A stretch of 60,643 nucleotides of DNA from a virus, in the IMG/VR virus record IMGVR_UViG_3300030104_001233, positions 1 to 60,643 of that record. One strand, written 5' to 3'. The notes beneath the pieces were generated by a model. That model worked only from the letters and a program-made list of their open reading frames with translations. It did not search any database and was not told the DNA's origin. This document shows, piece by piece, positions 1 to 10,900 of this stretch. The stretch's first letter is position 1; each line of letters begins with the position of its first letter. The position numbers and the translations under genes are program-made.

Positions 1-1356
1 CTAACGTCTAGTGAAATACAAATACCAAAGTATACGTACGAAAGAGACTTACTACCGCAGTTTGGTGGTCCTGTTGGGCAACCCTCTGTAGGTCAACCTT
101 CTGTAAGTCAACCCTCTGTAAGTCAACCCGTTACATTGCCTGTTGAATCAGACACTGTAGACCAAACTCAACAAAGATCGCCCTTCTATGACGCAGATAC
201 TTTATCTAATCTTTTTAACTCTTTCTCGTCAATTTTTGGTGGAGGTGGGGGTGAAGGAAGCGCGGCTACAGGATCAAACGCTGTTGCTACCACGCCTACA
301 ACTGAAACTGTCTATACTACTGAAGTTGTAGCAGACCCTTTAAAGGACTACTTAAGTTCGCTTGGGTATGGCACTTCAGCTAAATCAATAACTAAAGATG
401 ATGTAGCGGCTTTTAAAGGACAAGAATCTTTTTCGTTAGACGATATAGCTGGTGCTTTGGGTACTAGTGAAGACGTTTTAAACCAAATTTATAACTTTGA
501 ACCTACTCAAGCTACTACAACTACAGTAGCAGACCCTTTAAAAGATTTTTTAAATTCGCTTGGGTATGGCACTTCAGCTAAATCAATAACTAAAGATGAT
601 ATAACAGCTTTTAAGGGTCAAAGCGCTTTTTCGTTAGACGATATAGCTGGTGCTTTGGGTACTAGTCAAGATGTTTTAAATCAAATTTATAATTTTGAAC
701 CTACTCAAGCTACTACAACTGTAACAAAAGCACCGGGCACTGGACCTACAGCATTGCAACAATACCTTTTAGATCAAGGCTTTAGCACTCAAAAGGATAT
801 TACTAAAGATGATATAGATGCTTTTGCAAGCTCTGGATTTGATATGGGAGATATAGCTAGTGCTTTAGGTGTTACAGCAAATGATTTACAAGCTGTCGCT
901 AACTACACTGCTCCTACCCCTGCCGATGATGCAGCTTTGTATGAATTTCTTAAAGACCTTGGTTTTGTGGGAGCTACTAAAACAGTAACTAAAGATGATG
1001 CTGATGCCGCAGAAGCATTTTTAGCGGCTAACCCTCAGTTTTCTAAAGATGATATGGCTGCTATGCTAGGCATAACTGAATATGCACAGGGTGGCATGAC
1101 TCAAGGATACTATTTAGGTGGGCCTACGGACGGTATGGCTGACCTTATTCCTGCAACAATAGATGGAACACAGCCAGCCGCATTAAGCGATGGTGAATTT
1201 GTAATCCCTGCGGATGTCGTTAGTCATTTAGGTAATGGCAATTCCGATGCAGGAGCAAAACAATTATACTCAATGATGGATAGGGTACGCGATGAACGCA
1301 CTGGGACTACTAAACAAGGTCCAGAGATAGACCCTACCAAGATGATGCCAGCATAG
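1..1356 (+). CDS. 3' part of junction-spanning virion/fibre-like protein with four ~60-residue repeats
   Basis: This is the C-terminal 451 residues of a gene whose 5' part is at 58811-60643. The frame is open from base 1 and is continuous with that part through the terminal overlap, giving about 1,029 residues. Four related modules of about 60 residues follow one another (about residues 109-360 of this part), each with a variant of SITKDD, then LDDIAGALG and a helix. The first two are nearly identical (66-residue period). The tail carries a Gly-rich stretch and a DGEFVIPADVVSHLGNG-type motif followed by AKQLYSMMD, a combination I associate with marine phage structural proteins. The repeats look like small helical KDD-type domains of the kind found in elongated virion proteins. 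The role (fibre or internal virion protein) is inferred from the block of late genes it heads. The internal TTG at 136 is not the start. Confidence 0.75.
   Translation, partial: LTSSEIQIPKYTYERDLLPQFGGPVGQPSVGQPSVSQPSVSQPVTLPVESDTVDQTQQRSPFYDADTLSNLFNSFSSIFGGGGGEGSAATGSNAVATTPTTETVYTTEVVADPLKDYLSSLGYGTSAKSITKDDVAAFKGQESFSLDDIAGALGTSEDVLNQIYNFEPTQATTTTVADPLKDFLNSLGYGTSAKSITKDDITAFKGQSAFSLDDIAGALGTSQDVLNQIYNFEPTQATTTVTKAPGTGPTALQQYLLDQGFSTQKDITKDDIDAFASSGFDMGDIASALGVTANDLQAVANYTAPTPADDAALYEFLKDLGFVGATKTVTKDDADAAEAFLAANPQFSKDDMAAMLGITEYAQGGMTQGYYLGGPTDGMADLIPATIDGTQPAALSDGEFVIPADVVSHLGNGNSDAGAKQLYSMMDRVRDERTGTTKQGPEIDPTKMMPA
76..129 (+). repeat. 15-bp tandem repeat (QPSV[G/S] coding)
   Basis: About 3.6 copies of a 15-bp unit of the form GTCAACCCTCTGTAA lie in frame inside the large late gene and encode the pentapeptide QPSVG/QPSVS. 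The contig ends inside this array: base 60643 reads C where the aligned base 99 reads T. This suggests that the copy number or the unit variants differ among molecules and that the assembler stopped here. Confidence 0.85.
331..726 (+). repeat. 198-bp tandem duplication inside the late gene
   Basis: Two consecutive in-frame copies (331-528 and 529-726) are nearly identical at the nucleotide level and encode the first two 66-residue modules. Two further diverged modules follow. The low divergence of the first pair indicates a recent duplication. Confidence 0.85.
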
Positions 1357-1365
1357 GAGACAGCC

Positions 1366-2208
1366 ATGAGTAATGGATCAGCAGTAGGATCAGAAACAGC
1401 AGCAACGGAATCAATATCCCCTTACGCTGCCCCCTATGTAACCGAGATGTTAGGCAAAGGGCAAGCTCTTGCTGCCACACCTTATCAAGCGTATACAGGG
1501 CCGTTAACTGCTGGCCCTTCTGCATTACAAAGTCAGGCATTTAGTGGTCTTGGTTCTCTTGCACTTCCCGCTGCCAGTGGAGCAGGTTCTTTTACTGGAG
1601 CGGCTTACAGTTTACCTACAGATGGTACAGCCCCTGAGTTAACAACATCACCTACAAGTATTGTGCAACAGTACATGAACCCCTATCTTGAGGCTGCGCT
1701 TAATCCGACAATAAGACGGGTACAGGAAGAAACAGCAAAAGCGCAACAAGAATTACAAAGTCAATACGCTAAAGCAGGGGGATATGGAGGTGGACGACAA
1801 GCTGTAGCTGAAGCGGGTTTACAAAATCGTGCATTAGACAGGATTGGTGATATTACAGCACAGGGTTACCAGACAGCTTATGACAAAGCTGCTCAGTTGT
1901 TTGGGGACGAACGGAAGTATGGTTTAGATGCTTTGCGTGCTCAACAGATGGGTGGTAGAGAACAACGAGCTATAGAGCAACAAGGCGTAGCTGCTGATTA
2001 TGCACAGTTTAAAGAAGAGCGAGACGACCCCTTCAAAAAAGTACAGTACATGCAGTCTCTATTACAAGGACTACCCATAGAAGCAGTTACTCGTGACTAC
2101 ATCGAACCTAGTGGTTTAAGTCAATTCCTAAGTGATTTAGGTTTAGCAGGGGTTGCTGGGCAATTATTTTTTGGCGGTGAAGACGCTATATTTAAAGATT
2201 TCTTTTAA
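1366..2208 (+). CDS. Uncharacterised late virion-associated protein, 280 residues
   Basis: Not recognised as a named family. The first half is Ala/Gly/Pro-rich and low in charge. Residues ~95-220 are Gln/Arg/Glu-rich and helical (PTIRRVQEETAKAQQELQ and onward), with a Gly-rich break (GGYGGGRQAV) that resembles small internal or adaptor virion proteins of marine podoviruses. A Shine-Dalgarno-like AGGAGA lies just before the ATG. It sits between the repeat-containing gene and the transglycosylase gene with 9-11 bp gaps, so it is probably cotranscribed and part of the same virion substructure. That role is inference from context. Confidence 0.7.
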   Translation: MSNGSAVGSETAATESISPYAAPYVTEMLGKGQALAATPYQAYTGPLTAGPSALQSQAFSGLGSLALPAASGAGSFTGAAYSLPTDGTAPELTTSPTSIVQQYMNPYLEAALNPTIRRVQEETAKAQQELQSQYAKAGGYGGGRQAVAEAGLQNRALDRIGDITAQGYQTAYDKAAQLFGDERKYGLDALRAQQMGGREQRAIEQQGVAADYAQFKEERDDPFKKVQYMQSLLQGLPIEAVTRDYIEPSGLSQFLSDLGLAGVAGQLFFGGEDAIFKDFF

Positions 2209-2219
2209 AGGTATAAACC

Positions 2220-4955
2220 ATGATAAATAACATTCAAGAAGAAGTTGATACTTATGAAGGCATGGGATTACCTGCGTTGCAAAAAATGCAGCAACAGAAC
2301 CCTAAGTTACTTGTTGGTATTGCCCTAGAAAACTTAGAAAAAACCGTACAAGAAGACCAACGTGCAAAGTTGATGGGTACTGGAGCAGTTGGTCCTAGTG
2401 TCATAGATAAGAAACTCATGGGTTTAGGTGGTTTAGGACAACAACAAGCCCTTGCAACCGCACGTCCGGGGCTTCAACAACGTGGTAAACAAATGCAAGC
2501 AGCCCAGATGCGTAAGGCAATGGGTATGCAGCCCGGTATGCAACCGGGTATGCAACAGGCTCCTATGCGTATGGCAGACGGTGGGATTGTTGCACTCAAG
2601 GAAGGTGGCTTTCCAGACCTAAGTGGAGATGGAAAAGTTACACAAAAAGACGTTCTTATGGGTCGTGGTGTAGTGGATAAAGCACAGGGTGGTGTTGTTG
2701 GTTTTGCTAACCGTGGTTTAGTACGAGCAGATGATATAGATATGGAGAACCTTCTTAACGCTTTGATGATAGCGGAAAGCAGAGGTAACCCTGATGCAGT
2801 TGGTAGGGTGGGCGAGTTAGGTGCGTACCAAATTAGACCTTCAACTGCGGCACAACCGGGGTTTGGTGTAACTCCTTTTACAGGCGATCTTTTTGATCCA
2901 GAGGCTAGTAGGTCATTTGCTAGAGAATATCTTCAAGCCATGATTGACCGATACGATGGAGATATTGAAGCAGCTCTTATTGCGTACAATGCAGGGGCAG
3001 CTAACGCTGATAGATTTTTAGCTGCTAACAGAGACTATGAAAAACTACCTAAATCTGGCATAACTGAACCTTATGTACGTAAAATAATGGGCGATTTGGA
3101 AAAAGAAAGTCGTAGACGAGATATGGTATTTGGAGGTGGTAGGACTATATCTACTACCGCACCTGAAAGCTATACGGAAAGACAACGTAGGCTTAAGCGT
3201 GAAGAACAAAGAGCTAGAGAAACAGCGTCCTACCCAAGACAGGTAAAAGAAGGGACTATGTATGAGCCGAACATACCTGACGCTCTTTTAGTAGCTCAAG
3301 CGCAAGATAAACTATTAGCTCCTGCACGGCTTCAAGAACAACTAATTGCAGCGGGCGATGCCAAAGACCAATATACACCAGAGGAACAAGCTGCTGGTGG
3401 AGTAGGTTATCTTCAATCTATAGGTAGAAGACAGGAAGAAGCAGCGAACCGCGCTAGTAATTTTTTAAAGATGATGGCTAATAATCAAAGCATGATTAAT
3501 GCAGCCGACCCCGCTACTAACCTTGCGGGCATCAATACTAATCAAGAGTTTATACCTGCGGGCGGCATGGATAGCCCTGCACAACGTATGGACAAAGCCT
3601 TTCCGGGTTTGGCAGATTCAGCGGCCCGTTATGCTATGAGCAAAAATGTGCCTGACATAAACACGAACAAGGTTGCTGTCCCTGAATCAACCAGAGGCAA
3701 TAATCTTTTTACTAACATTAGAGATGACTTTGGTGAAATTGTGGACTACATACGTGGCTTATTTAACGAAGGTGGTGAAGTTAGAGGTTTCCAAGAAGGA
3801 GATTTAGTAGAGCTAGAGGGTGGTGAACAAGGAGTACCTATTGAGTCCATAGTTAAAGATGAAGGTAAGTTATCTCAAATATACAATTTTGCTGCTGAGA
3901 ATCCGGGGCTACTATTAAGTGCGGGACTTATGTTTGTACCCGGTGGTGGTTTATTTGCATTAGGTCGCCTAGGGGCGGGTGCGGCTAAATATGCACCTAG
4001 AGGATTAGCAGCTTTGAAAGGTAGCTTTGGTCCGGGTGGTGTGTTTGGCGCAGGTAGTAAGACACGTAATGTATTATCTAGCCCGTTTACTAAACGTAAT
4101 CCTGACCCTAGGATTGGGGTACGTGACCCCGGTTTAGGTAAAACCGTGAGTATGAAAGAAGCTATGAAACCACGGGGTAAAGTATCAAGAGGTAGAGATA
4201 AAAGCGGTAAGCTATTACCAGATGCTCCTGCACGAGGTCCATTAGTTGCTCCTAGAGTTTTTAGCCCTTTACAAACTGTACGTTCAGGTGCGGGAGTAGG
4301 ATTAGGCGCGGCAGGTTTAGCCAGTCTTCTTGGTAGCGACGAAACAACCGCACAAGCCCCTGAAGCACTTACAGATATGCAGCGTTTACAACGAGACTTA
4401 CCTAATGTGTACGAAGCTATGCAAGAACAAGTCACAGCTTCTGAAGAAGATTTTGCAAAACGCACTAGCGAAGCTGCTGAAAACACACGTAGAAGGATGC
4501 AGGAGAGAGGGGCACAGGAAGACAAAGGGGGTATTCTAAGTCGTCTTGGTTCAGCCCTGTCCTCTGACCGAGCTAACGATCTTTATAGTGCGTTTCAAAC
4601 ATTAGGCATGGCAGGTGGCGCTGCTAGAGGACAAGAAGGTACTCAGCTAATAGCTAACCAAATGGCTAGAGACTTCCAGCAACAAGAAATGGATGCTATG
4701 CGTGAAAGAATAGACGTGGATAGAGAAGCATTAGAAACAAACCAGTTACTGGCGCAATACGATTTATATGCTTCAGTGTTACCTTATGCTGACATGATTA
4801 GAGCTGGTGTAGCAGAACAAATGGAAAAAGACGAATTTGATCCTGAAGTTTTAAGAGAGTCTATAAGAAGGTTAATAAGTGGGATGCAAATGCCTAATAT
4901 GGGCGGTGGTCCCTTAGTAGAAGAAGCTGCGGATTATTTTCGACCTCAAGAGTAA
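2220..4955 (+). CDS. Virion-associated lytic transglycosylase (SLT-like), 911 residues
   Basis: Residues ~174-290 form a soluble-lytic-transglycosylase-like domain. The catalytic Glu is E186 in MIAESRGNP, followed by GAYQIRPSTA (201-210) and the AYNAG motif (255-259). Such domains cleave peptidoglycan to let the ejection apparatus cross the wall. Upstream is a Met/Gln-rich segment and an EF-hand/dockerin-like loop (DLSGDGKVTQKD). Downstream the protein has long charged helices, a hydrophobic Gly-rich stretch (about residues 560-600) that could insert in a membrane, and a helical tail. Length, position beside the giant protein and domain content fit an internal ejected protein analogous in role to T7 gp16. 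Several GGIV/GGEV turns recur here and in the neighbouring gene. Confidence 0.85.
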   Translation: MINNIQEEVDTYEGMGLPALQKMQQQNPKLLVGIALENLEKTVQEDQRAKLMGTGAVGPSVIDKKLMGLGGLGQQQALATARPGLQQRGKQMQAAQMRKAMGMQPGMQPGMQQAPMRMADGGIVALKEGGFPDLSGDGKVTQKDVLMGRGVVDKAQGGVVGFANRGLVRADDIDMENLLNALMIAESRGNPDAVGRVGELGAYQIRPSTAAQPGFGVTPFTGDLFDPEASRSFAREYLQAMIDRYDGDIEAALIAYNAGAANADRFLAANRDYEKLPKSGITEPYVRKIMGDLEKESRRRDMVFGGGRTISTTAPESYTERQRRLKREEQRARETASYPRQVKEGTMYEPNIPDALLVAQAQDKLLAPARLQEQLIAAGDAKDQYTPEEQAAGGVGYLQSIGRRQEEAANRASNFLKMMANNQSMINAADPATNLAGINTNQEFIPAGGMDSPAQRMDKAFPGLADSAARYAMSKNVPDINTNKVAVPESTRGNNLFTNIRDDFGEIVDYIRGLFNEGGEVRGFQEGDLVELEGGEQGVPIESIVKDEGKLSQIYNFAAENPGLLLSAGLMFVPGGGLFALGRLGAGAAKYAPRGLAALKGSFGPGGVFGAGSKTRNVLSSPFTKRNPDPRIGVRDPGLGKTVSMKEAMKPRGKVSRGRDKSGKLLPDAPARGPLVAPRVFSPLQTVRSGAGVGLGAAGLASLLGSDETTAQAPEALTDMQRLQRDLPNVYEAMQEQVTASEEDFAKRTSEAAENTRRRMQERGAQEDKGGILSRLGSALSSDRANDLYSAFQTLGMAGGAARGQEGTQLIANQMARDFQQQEMDAMRERIDVDREALETNQLLAQYDLYASVLPYADMIRAGVAEQMEKDEFDPEVLRESIRRLISGMQMPNMGGGPLVEEAADYFRPQE

Positions 4956-4964
4956 GGGAATGTT

Positions 4965-7900
4965 ATGCCTGTAGTTAGGATGCCAGATGGGGCATTAGTT
5001 AACTTCCCTGATACTATGCCCAGAGAAGAAATAAAGGGGTTAATTGCTAGTAAGTTTCCTGATATTGCTACTGCACCCACTACACCTGCGCCTATACCGT
5101 CCCTTGCAACCCCTCCTACGCCTTCTACAAATCGTCCGTTACCTGATGCAAGAGAAAGGTCGTTTACGAGAGAGGCTCTTGACGTACCTATTCAATTGGG
5201 TAAAGGAGTTGTTACAGGCACTCGTTTTCTTACCGATGTTTTTGGGGCAGATAACCCTGTATCCCGTACTCTAAGTGGTGTAGAAGACACCCTAGATAGC
5301 TTGCTTTCTGCTCAATCCAAACGCGACCAAGAAGAAATAGCACGCATCATGGAAGAAGCAGAGAATAAGGGCATGGGTGCCCAAGTCATGGCAGGTTTAC
5401 AAGCCTTAACCGTTGCTCCTGTAGATTTAATAGCTAATGCGTTTGGTACGTCTGGACCTACGTTAGTAGCAGGTGTACTAGGTAGTGTAGCGGGCCTACC
5501 TGCTTTGGGTGTGGCTACTGGGGTAGGTGTACTCACCGGAGTTGGTATTACTAAAGATGCTGCTTACGATGCTGTTTTTCAAGAATTAGTAGACGCAGGT
5601 GTACCTGAAGGACAAGCCAAAGAAGCTGCACAGGAAGCACAAGCGTACGGTGGAGAAAACCTAGATAACATTGCATTTGGTGGATTCCTTGGTGCGTTAG
5701 CTGCAAGAGTGGGACTAGAACCAAAAATACTTACCCGTGCGGTGGGCCAAAGGTTAGCGGGCGATGTATCTGAAACAGGGCTAAAGAACGCAACTAAAGC
5801 AGGGATTATAAAAGAAGCATCTCGCACAGCATTAAAAGAAGCATTGCCTGAAGCTCTACAGGGTGGACAAGAACAGTTCACTCGTAACGTAGCCTTGCAA
5901 CGAGAAGGGTTTGACGTACCTACATTCAGAGGTGTGACAGGAGCTGCTACTTTAGAAGGTGCAGTCGGTGCGCCTGTTGGAGCTATAAGTTCAGTCGGTT
6001 CAGATGCAATAAAACCAAGAGGCACAAGGCTTGCGGAAGTAGAAGAACGCCTAGCTACTTTAGCGGAAGAACAAACAAAGACTGCACAAGAAGAAGAAAC
6101 TGAGCGTGAAAAAAGAAAAGCTACACAAGCTGAAATAGATGAGTTCCTTAAGCCTTACGAAGAGTCTATACAGGAAGAAGAAAAGCAAGCGTCTAGGGTA
6201 AAAGCGGCTATAGCAGCCGAACTAGAAGTAGATATAGACAGCCGCAAAGTAGAACAAGAATACCAAAGAAGAGTCAGAGAAGCTGAAGATAGAGCATCGG
6301 GGGAGTTTGCTGACCCAGAAAGATATGCAGGAGAGCAAAGATTAAGAGCTGCCGAAGAGCAAATAAAACTGGGGGCTAGACCCGACGCAAGCCCAAGAGA
6401 TCAAGCATACGTAGAGGACGTACTAGATGGAATGCGTGGGCCAGAGTTACAACAACTGGCTGAACGAACACTTACGTCTGATGGAATAAATTTTGTAGAA
6501 GGTAGAAGACAAGCAGAAGAAGATGCGTTAGCAGGGCGACTAGGACCAGAAACACAAAAACGTGCTGAAGAAAGACGGAAAGAACTAGAGCCTCAAGAAG
6601 AAGCAGATTTTGAAATAATAGATGAATTCGCTTTATCTGCTGACCAGCGAGCAGCGATGAATAAGTTTTTTAAAGAACTTGAAACTAAACCAGACAAAGA
6701 CAAGCGATCTTACCTTAAAACGGCTAGTACCGAGAGAGGTGTAGATTCTCTTGATAATGTGCTTAACTTTAAACTTACTAAAGACCAAAAAAGAGAATTT
6801 AGAAGAAAACATGCAGCTATACAGGAAGAAGAAGGCCAAGCCACTACAACACACGATAAGGCAGTTAGAAACGCTTTAGCAAAAGGGGAGTATGAACCAA
6901 GAAAAGATTATGTATATCCTTCTGGAAGAAAACAAACAGGAAAAAAGAAAAAATCTAACTTTATAAAGTTTGTTGAAGCAGAACAAAAAGCAATAGCCAA
7001 AGGGATACCTCTAAGCGAAGCTGTTAAAAAAGAATTTCCTAACGTACCTGTAGAAACACTAGAAGCAATAACAACAGCGCGGGCTGGCATGAGGAAAGCC
7101 CAAGAAAAAATATTTACTTTAGGTGCTAGAGGTATAGCTACAGGGAAAAGAGCAGAAGCTGATGATCCAGTAAAACCAATACAGGAACTAGCTACAGAAG
7201 AAAGCATAATAGAAACAATACAAGGAGAGTTAAAAAGTTTTGACGCTAACGAAGAAAATAGTTTAGCTGCTTTAAAAGATGTAAGAAAAGAAAAACCTTC
7301 TGGAAAAAAAGCAATAGCTGCGGGTAAATATTTTAAACTTCCGGTGGCTAAAGATACCCCAAAAGCAGGTCTTTATGAAATAGCGTACGACCTTGCTACT
7401 AATCCAGACAGCATGGTGGAAGACCTCCAACCTACTACTATTAAAGAAGATATAGATGCCAATCCTCCCAGTCCGCCATTGCCCAGTGCAGGTATACAAG
7501 GAAGAATACCAGAAAAAAATTTAAACGACGCAATTAAAAATTTTGATGTTGGGTTAAAGAGGGGCACAATAACGCGCACTGATTTAAAAGCAGAAGATGT
7601 ACAGAATGCGGCTAGTTGGGTTTACTTTGATTCGGAACTTAGTCCTGAAGTAAAAGAAGAGTTTGCAAGATTAGTAGCAAGATTTAGAAAAGAATATAGA
7701 GAAGACATTATAAACGCTGCTAGAAGTGAACAGTTAGCTGACAAAAAGAAAGCCAGAGAAGAACAAATAAAAAAAGACAGAGAAGCAGATGAAGAAGCAA
7801 CGGAACAAAGAAGGCTAGAAACAGATGAAATTGTAGAAAAATTAGAGAAAGCACTTGGACGACGTGTTAGAAGAGGGGGTATAGAAGTATTAGCGGTAAG

Positions 7901-10900
7901 AGAGCTAGGCTATTCAATAGAGGAAGTTGTAGATGAACTTCAAGGAGGTACAGCACTTGCAGATGTAGTAGCGGAGGCTGAAGAAGATACAAGTGCTGAT
8001 ATAGAAGAACTTGAAAGGCAAGTGGAAGGAGTGCTTACTGCGGCGGAAGAAGATGTTCTTAAACAACAAGCTATAGAACATGCAAACAAGGTAATGACTG
8101 AAAGATATAAGGATAAATCATTAGTAGATTACCCTAGTGACAGAGCAAAAGAATGGGATATTGAATTTATAAAAGAAAGAAAAACGTTACAAGAATTAGT
8201 TTTAGCAGAAAAGAAAGCACAAATAGAAAAAGCACGGATAGAACAAGAACGACTAGACGCGGAAGCGACAGAAGAACGCCTTGAAAATTTAGAGCAAGCT
8301 CAAAAAGAATTTGTAGAAAAGGGAGGTCAAGCAACAGTACTCCCATACTTTGATAAATTTATAGAAGGGAAACTTGAAAAACCTTATACAGCAACTGCAT
8401 CGTCCAGATCAAGAAAGGCTTTTCCTGATACTAGCGTAGACCCTGTAATAGCAGAAGCAGCTCGGACAGGTAACCTTAATCAAACTATTAAAGCAATTAT
8501 AGACTCAGAGCCTAAAGAAATAAGACCCATCATCCGTAAACTACGTGAGATGGCTACAGGCGTTAAGATACGTTTGGAATCTTTTTCTGACCCAGAAGAA
8601 ACAGGGCGTTACTACTATGATGAAAAAGTAATCGCTTTAGACCCAGAACGTGGGCTTAACAAAGAAACTGTATTCCATGAACTTTCTCACGCTGCCCTAG
8701 ATAAAATCTTAGCTAACCGTGAGTCTAAAGAAGTAAAACAACTTTTTAACTATTACGAAACTATAAAGACTCAAATGGGAGATGCGTATGGAGGCACTGA
8801 TCTTTATGAGTTCGTTGCAGAATTAGTAGGTAACTCTGAGTTTCAAAATTTACTTAAAGAAATAAAAGCACCTAAGAGTAAATCTCTTTGGGATACTATA
8901 GTAGAAACTATTCTGAATTTTCTTGGTATACGTAAAGGGCAAAGTGCATACGACAAGTCCCTTAAGTTTTTAAACGATATACTAACTGCACGGCCCTCCA
9001 TAGAACCTTCTTCTGCGGAAAGTGTATTCCTTGGTAATAAGAATCCAGATGTAGCTTTTAAAGAAGAGTTAGCTAAGTTCCCTCCTTACCGCGCTCGTCG
9101 TTTGAAAGAAGCAATGGAAAATATAAAAGGACCAGAGGCAGGGAAGTTAAAAGGTATTTTATCAGGTGCAGCACGTCTGGATAATTTGTTTGACCTGTAC
9201 AAAAAAGAGTTACCCGGTATTAAAGAAATTATAGATAACACCGAGATGCGTCAAGCAGATCAAGAAAGAAGAATAGAAGCGGTTAACAAAAAGTATAACG
9301 ATTTCCATATCATAGCCCACAAGTTCAAAGCTGCTTACGAAGCAATGGGTAAAATGGCTATGGAGATGAGACTTGCACGGGTAGATATATTTAAACCTCC
9401 TCCTAACCCTAACGCTTCTAATATAACAAGTGATAAGGCAAAAGCTAAAGTAGAAGAACAATTAAAAGCCTACAATAAAGGAAAAGCTGCTTTTGAAAGG
9501 ATAGGAAAAATGGAAGGCGGCAAATCTGTACAGAACATGTACAAAATTATGCGTACTGATTTTGATAAAATGTACAACGATTATATAGATGTAGTGTTGT
9601 CTAGTATATCAAACCCACAACTAAGGCAAGAAATAGAAAAGAAATTTGATGAAGCTCCCCCTATAGCAGGGTACATACCTTCTCGTAGGTATGGAGAGTT
9701 TGTACTGGTTTATAAAGACAAAGACACAGGGAAGAAAACTGTAGTTGCATTTGAGTCTCAATCAAAAAGAAACGAAGAGATAAAGGCGCGAGGGTTAACT
9801 AAACGCTTTGATATACAAGCTGACTTAGAAAAAGCTACTACGGAAGAAGAAAAAGAAGCCTTACGTAAAAGAAAACGCGATGCAGATTTAAATAAAAATG
9901 AATACTTCACTGTAAATAGTATACAAGATTTAGCACGTAAGACCTTACCACCGGAAGGTTTCGTTGCAGATGCAATGCAAGCCGTTAAAGACAGCGCAAA
10001 AGATTTGGGTTTAGACGACAAACAGGGTGACATTTTAGCCACAGATGTATACGAAGCGTATGTAGATTTGTTTCCAGAATCTTCTGTAATGCAAAGTTTT
10101 AGAAGTTCTGAAGACGTATTAGGACCATCTGAAGATGTGCTGCGTGTATACGGAGACACAATGGTTAAGTGGTCACGTAAACTAGCAGATATAGAATATA
10201 ACGGTAAGATACAACAAGGGTTTAACAGAGTAAGAAGTCAAGCAGCAGATTATGGCAACAGAAAACAAAGGTCTCCTTCAGACCCTACGGAATTAACCAT
10301 ACAATCAGTTGCCAAGAACATATCATCAAGAGAAGATTTTACTTTAAACCCTACTTACGGACTGATAGCTTCCAAAGCTACTAGTGGCAGTTACTTTATG
10401 TACATGGCAGGTAACATATCTTCTGCCTTAGTTAACTTAAGCTCCGTTCCTTTGATGTCCTATCCTATACTTGCAGGGCGATTTGGCACTGTGAAAGCAG
10501 CCGCTGCACTCAAGACAGCAGGGGGAGTAGCTATAAACTCTGACTGGGGTTCTGATCCTAAGTATCAAACTCTATATAAAACACTAAGCGATCATGCTCA
10601 ACTACGACATACTTTAGAAAGAGAAGTCTTAGAAGGAGCTAGACAAACTACTGAACAGTATAGAACTGGCACAGCTAAACTACTTAGTTTTCTTTCTAAA
10701 CCTATATCTGCAACGGAACGCTATAACCGTGCTACTACTGGAGTAATGGCATACGACTTAGCACGCGCTGATGGTATGTCTGAACAAGATGCGGCCAATT
10801 ACGCACTTAAAATAGTAAAAGATGTAAACACTTCAGGCATGGCGACGACTGCACCTAAATGGATGCAGAATGATATAGGCCGTGTCATGTTGACGTTTAA

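Noticed and set aside
3875-4525. Long minus-strand open frame (216 residues) inside the transglycosylase gene
   Set aside because: It is the mirror frame of a strongly supported protein, has Ser/Pro-rich shadow composition and no ribosome-binding site of its own.
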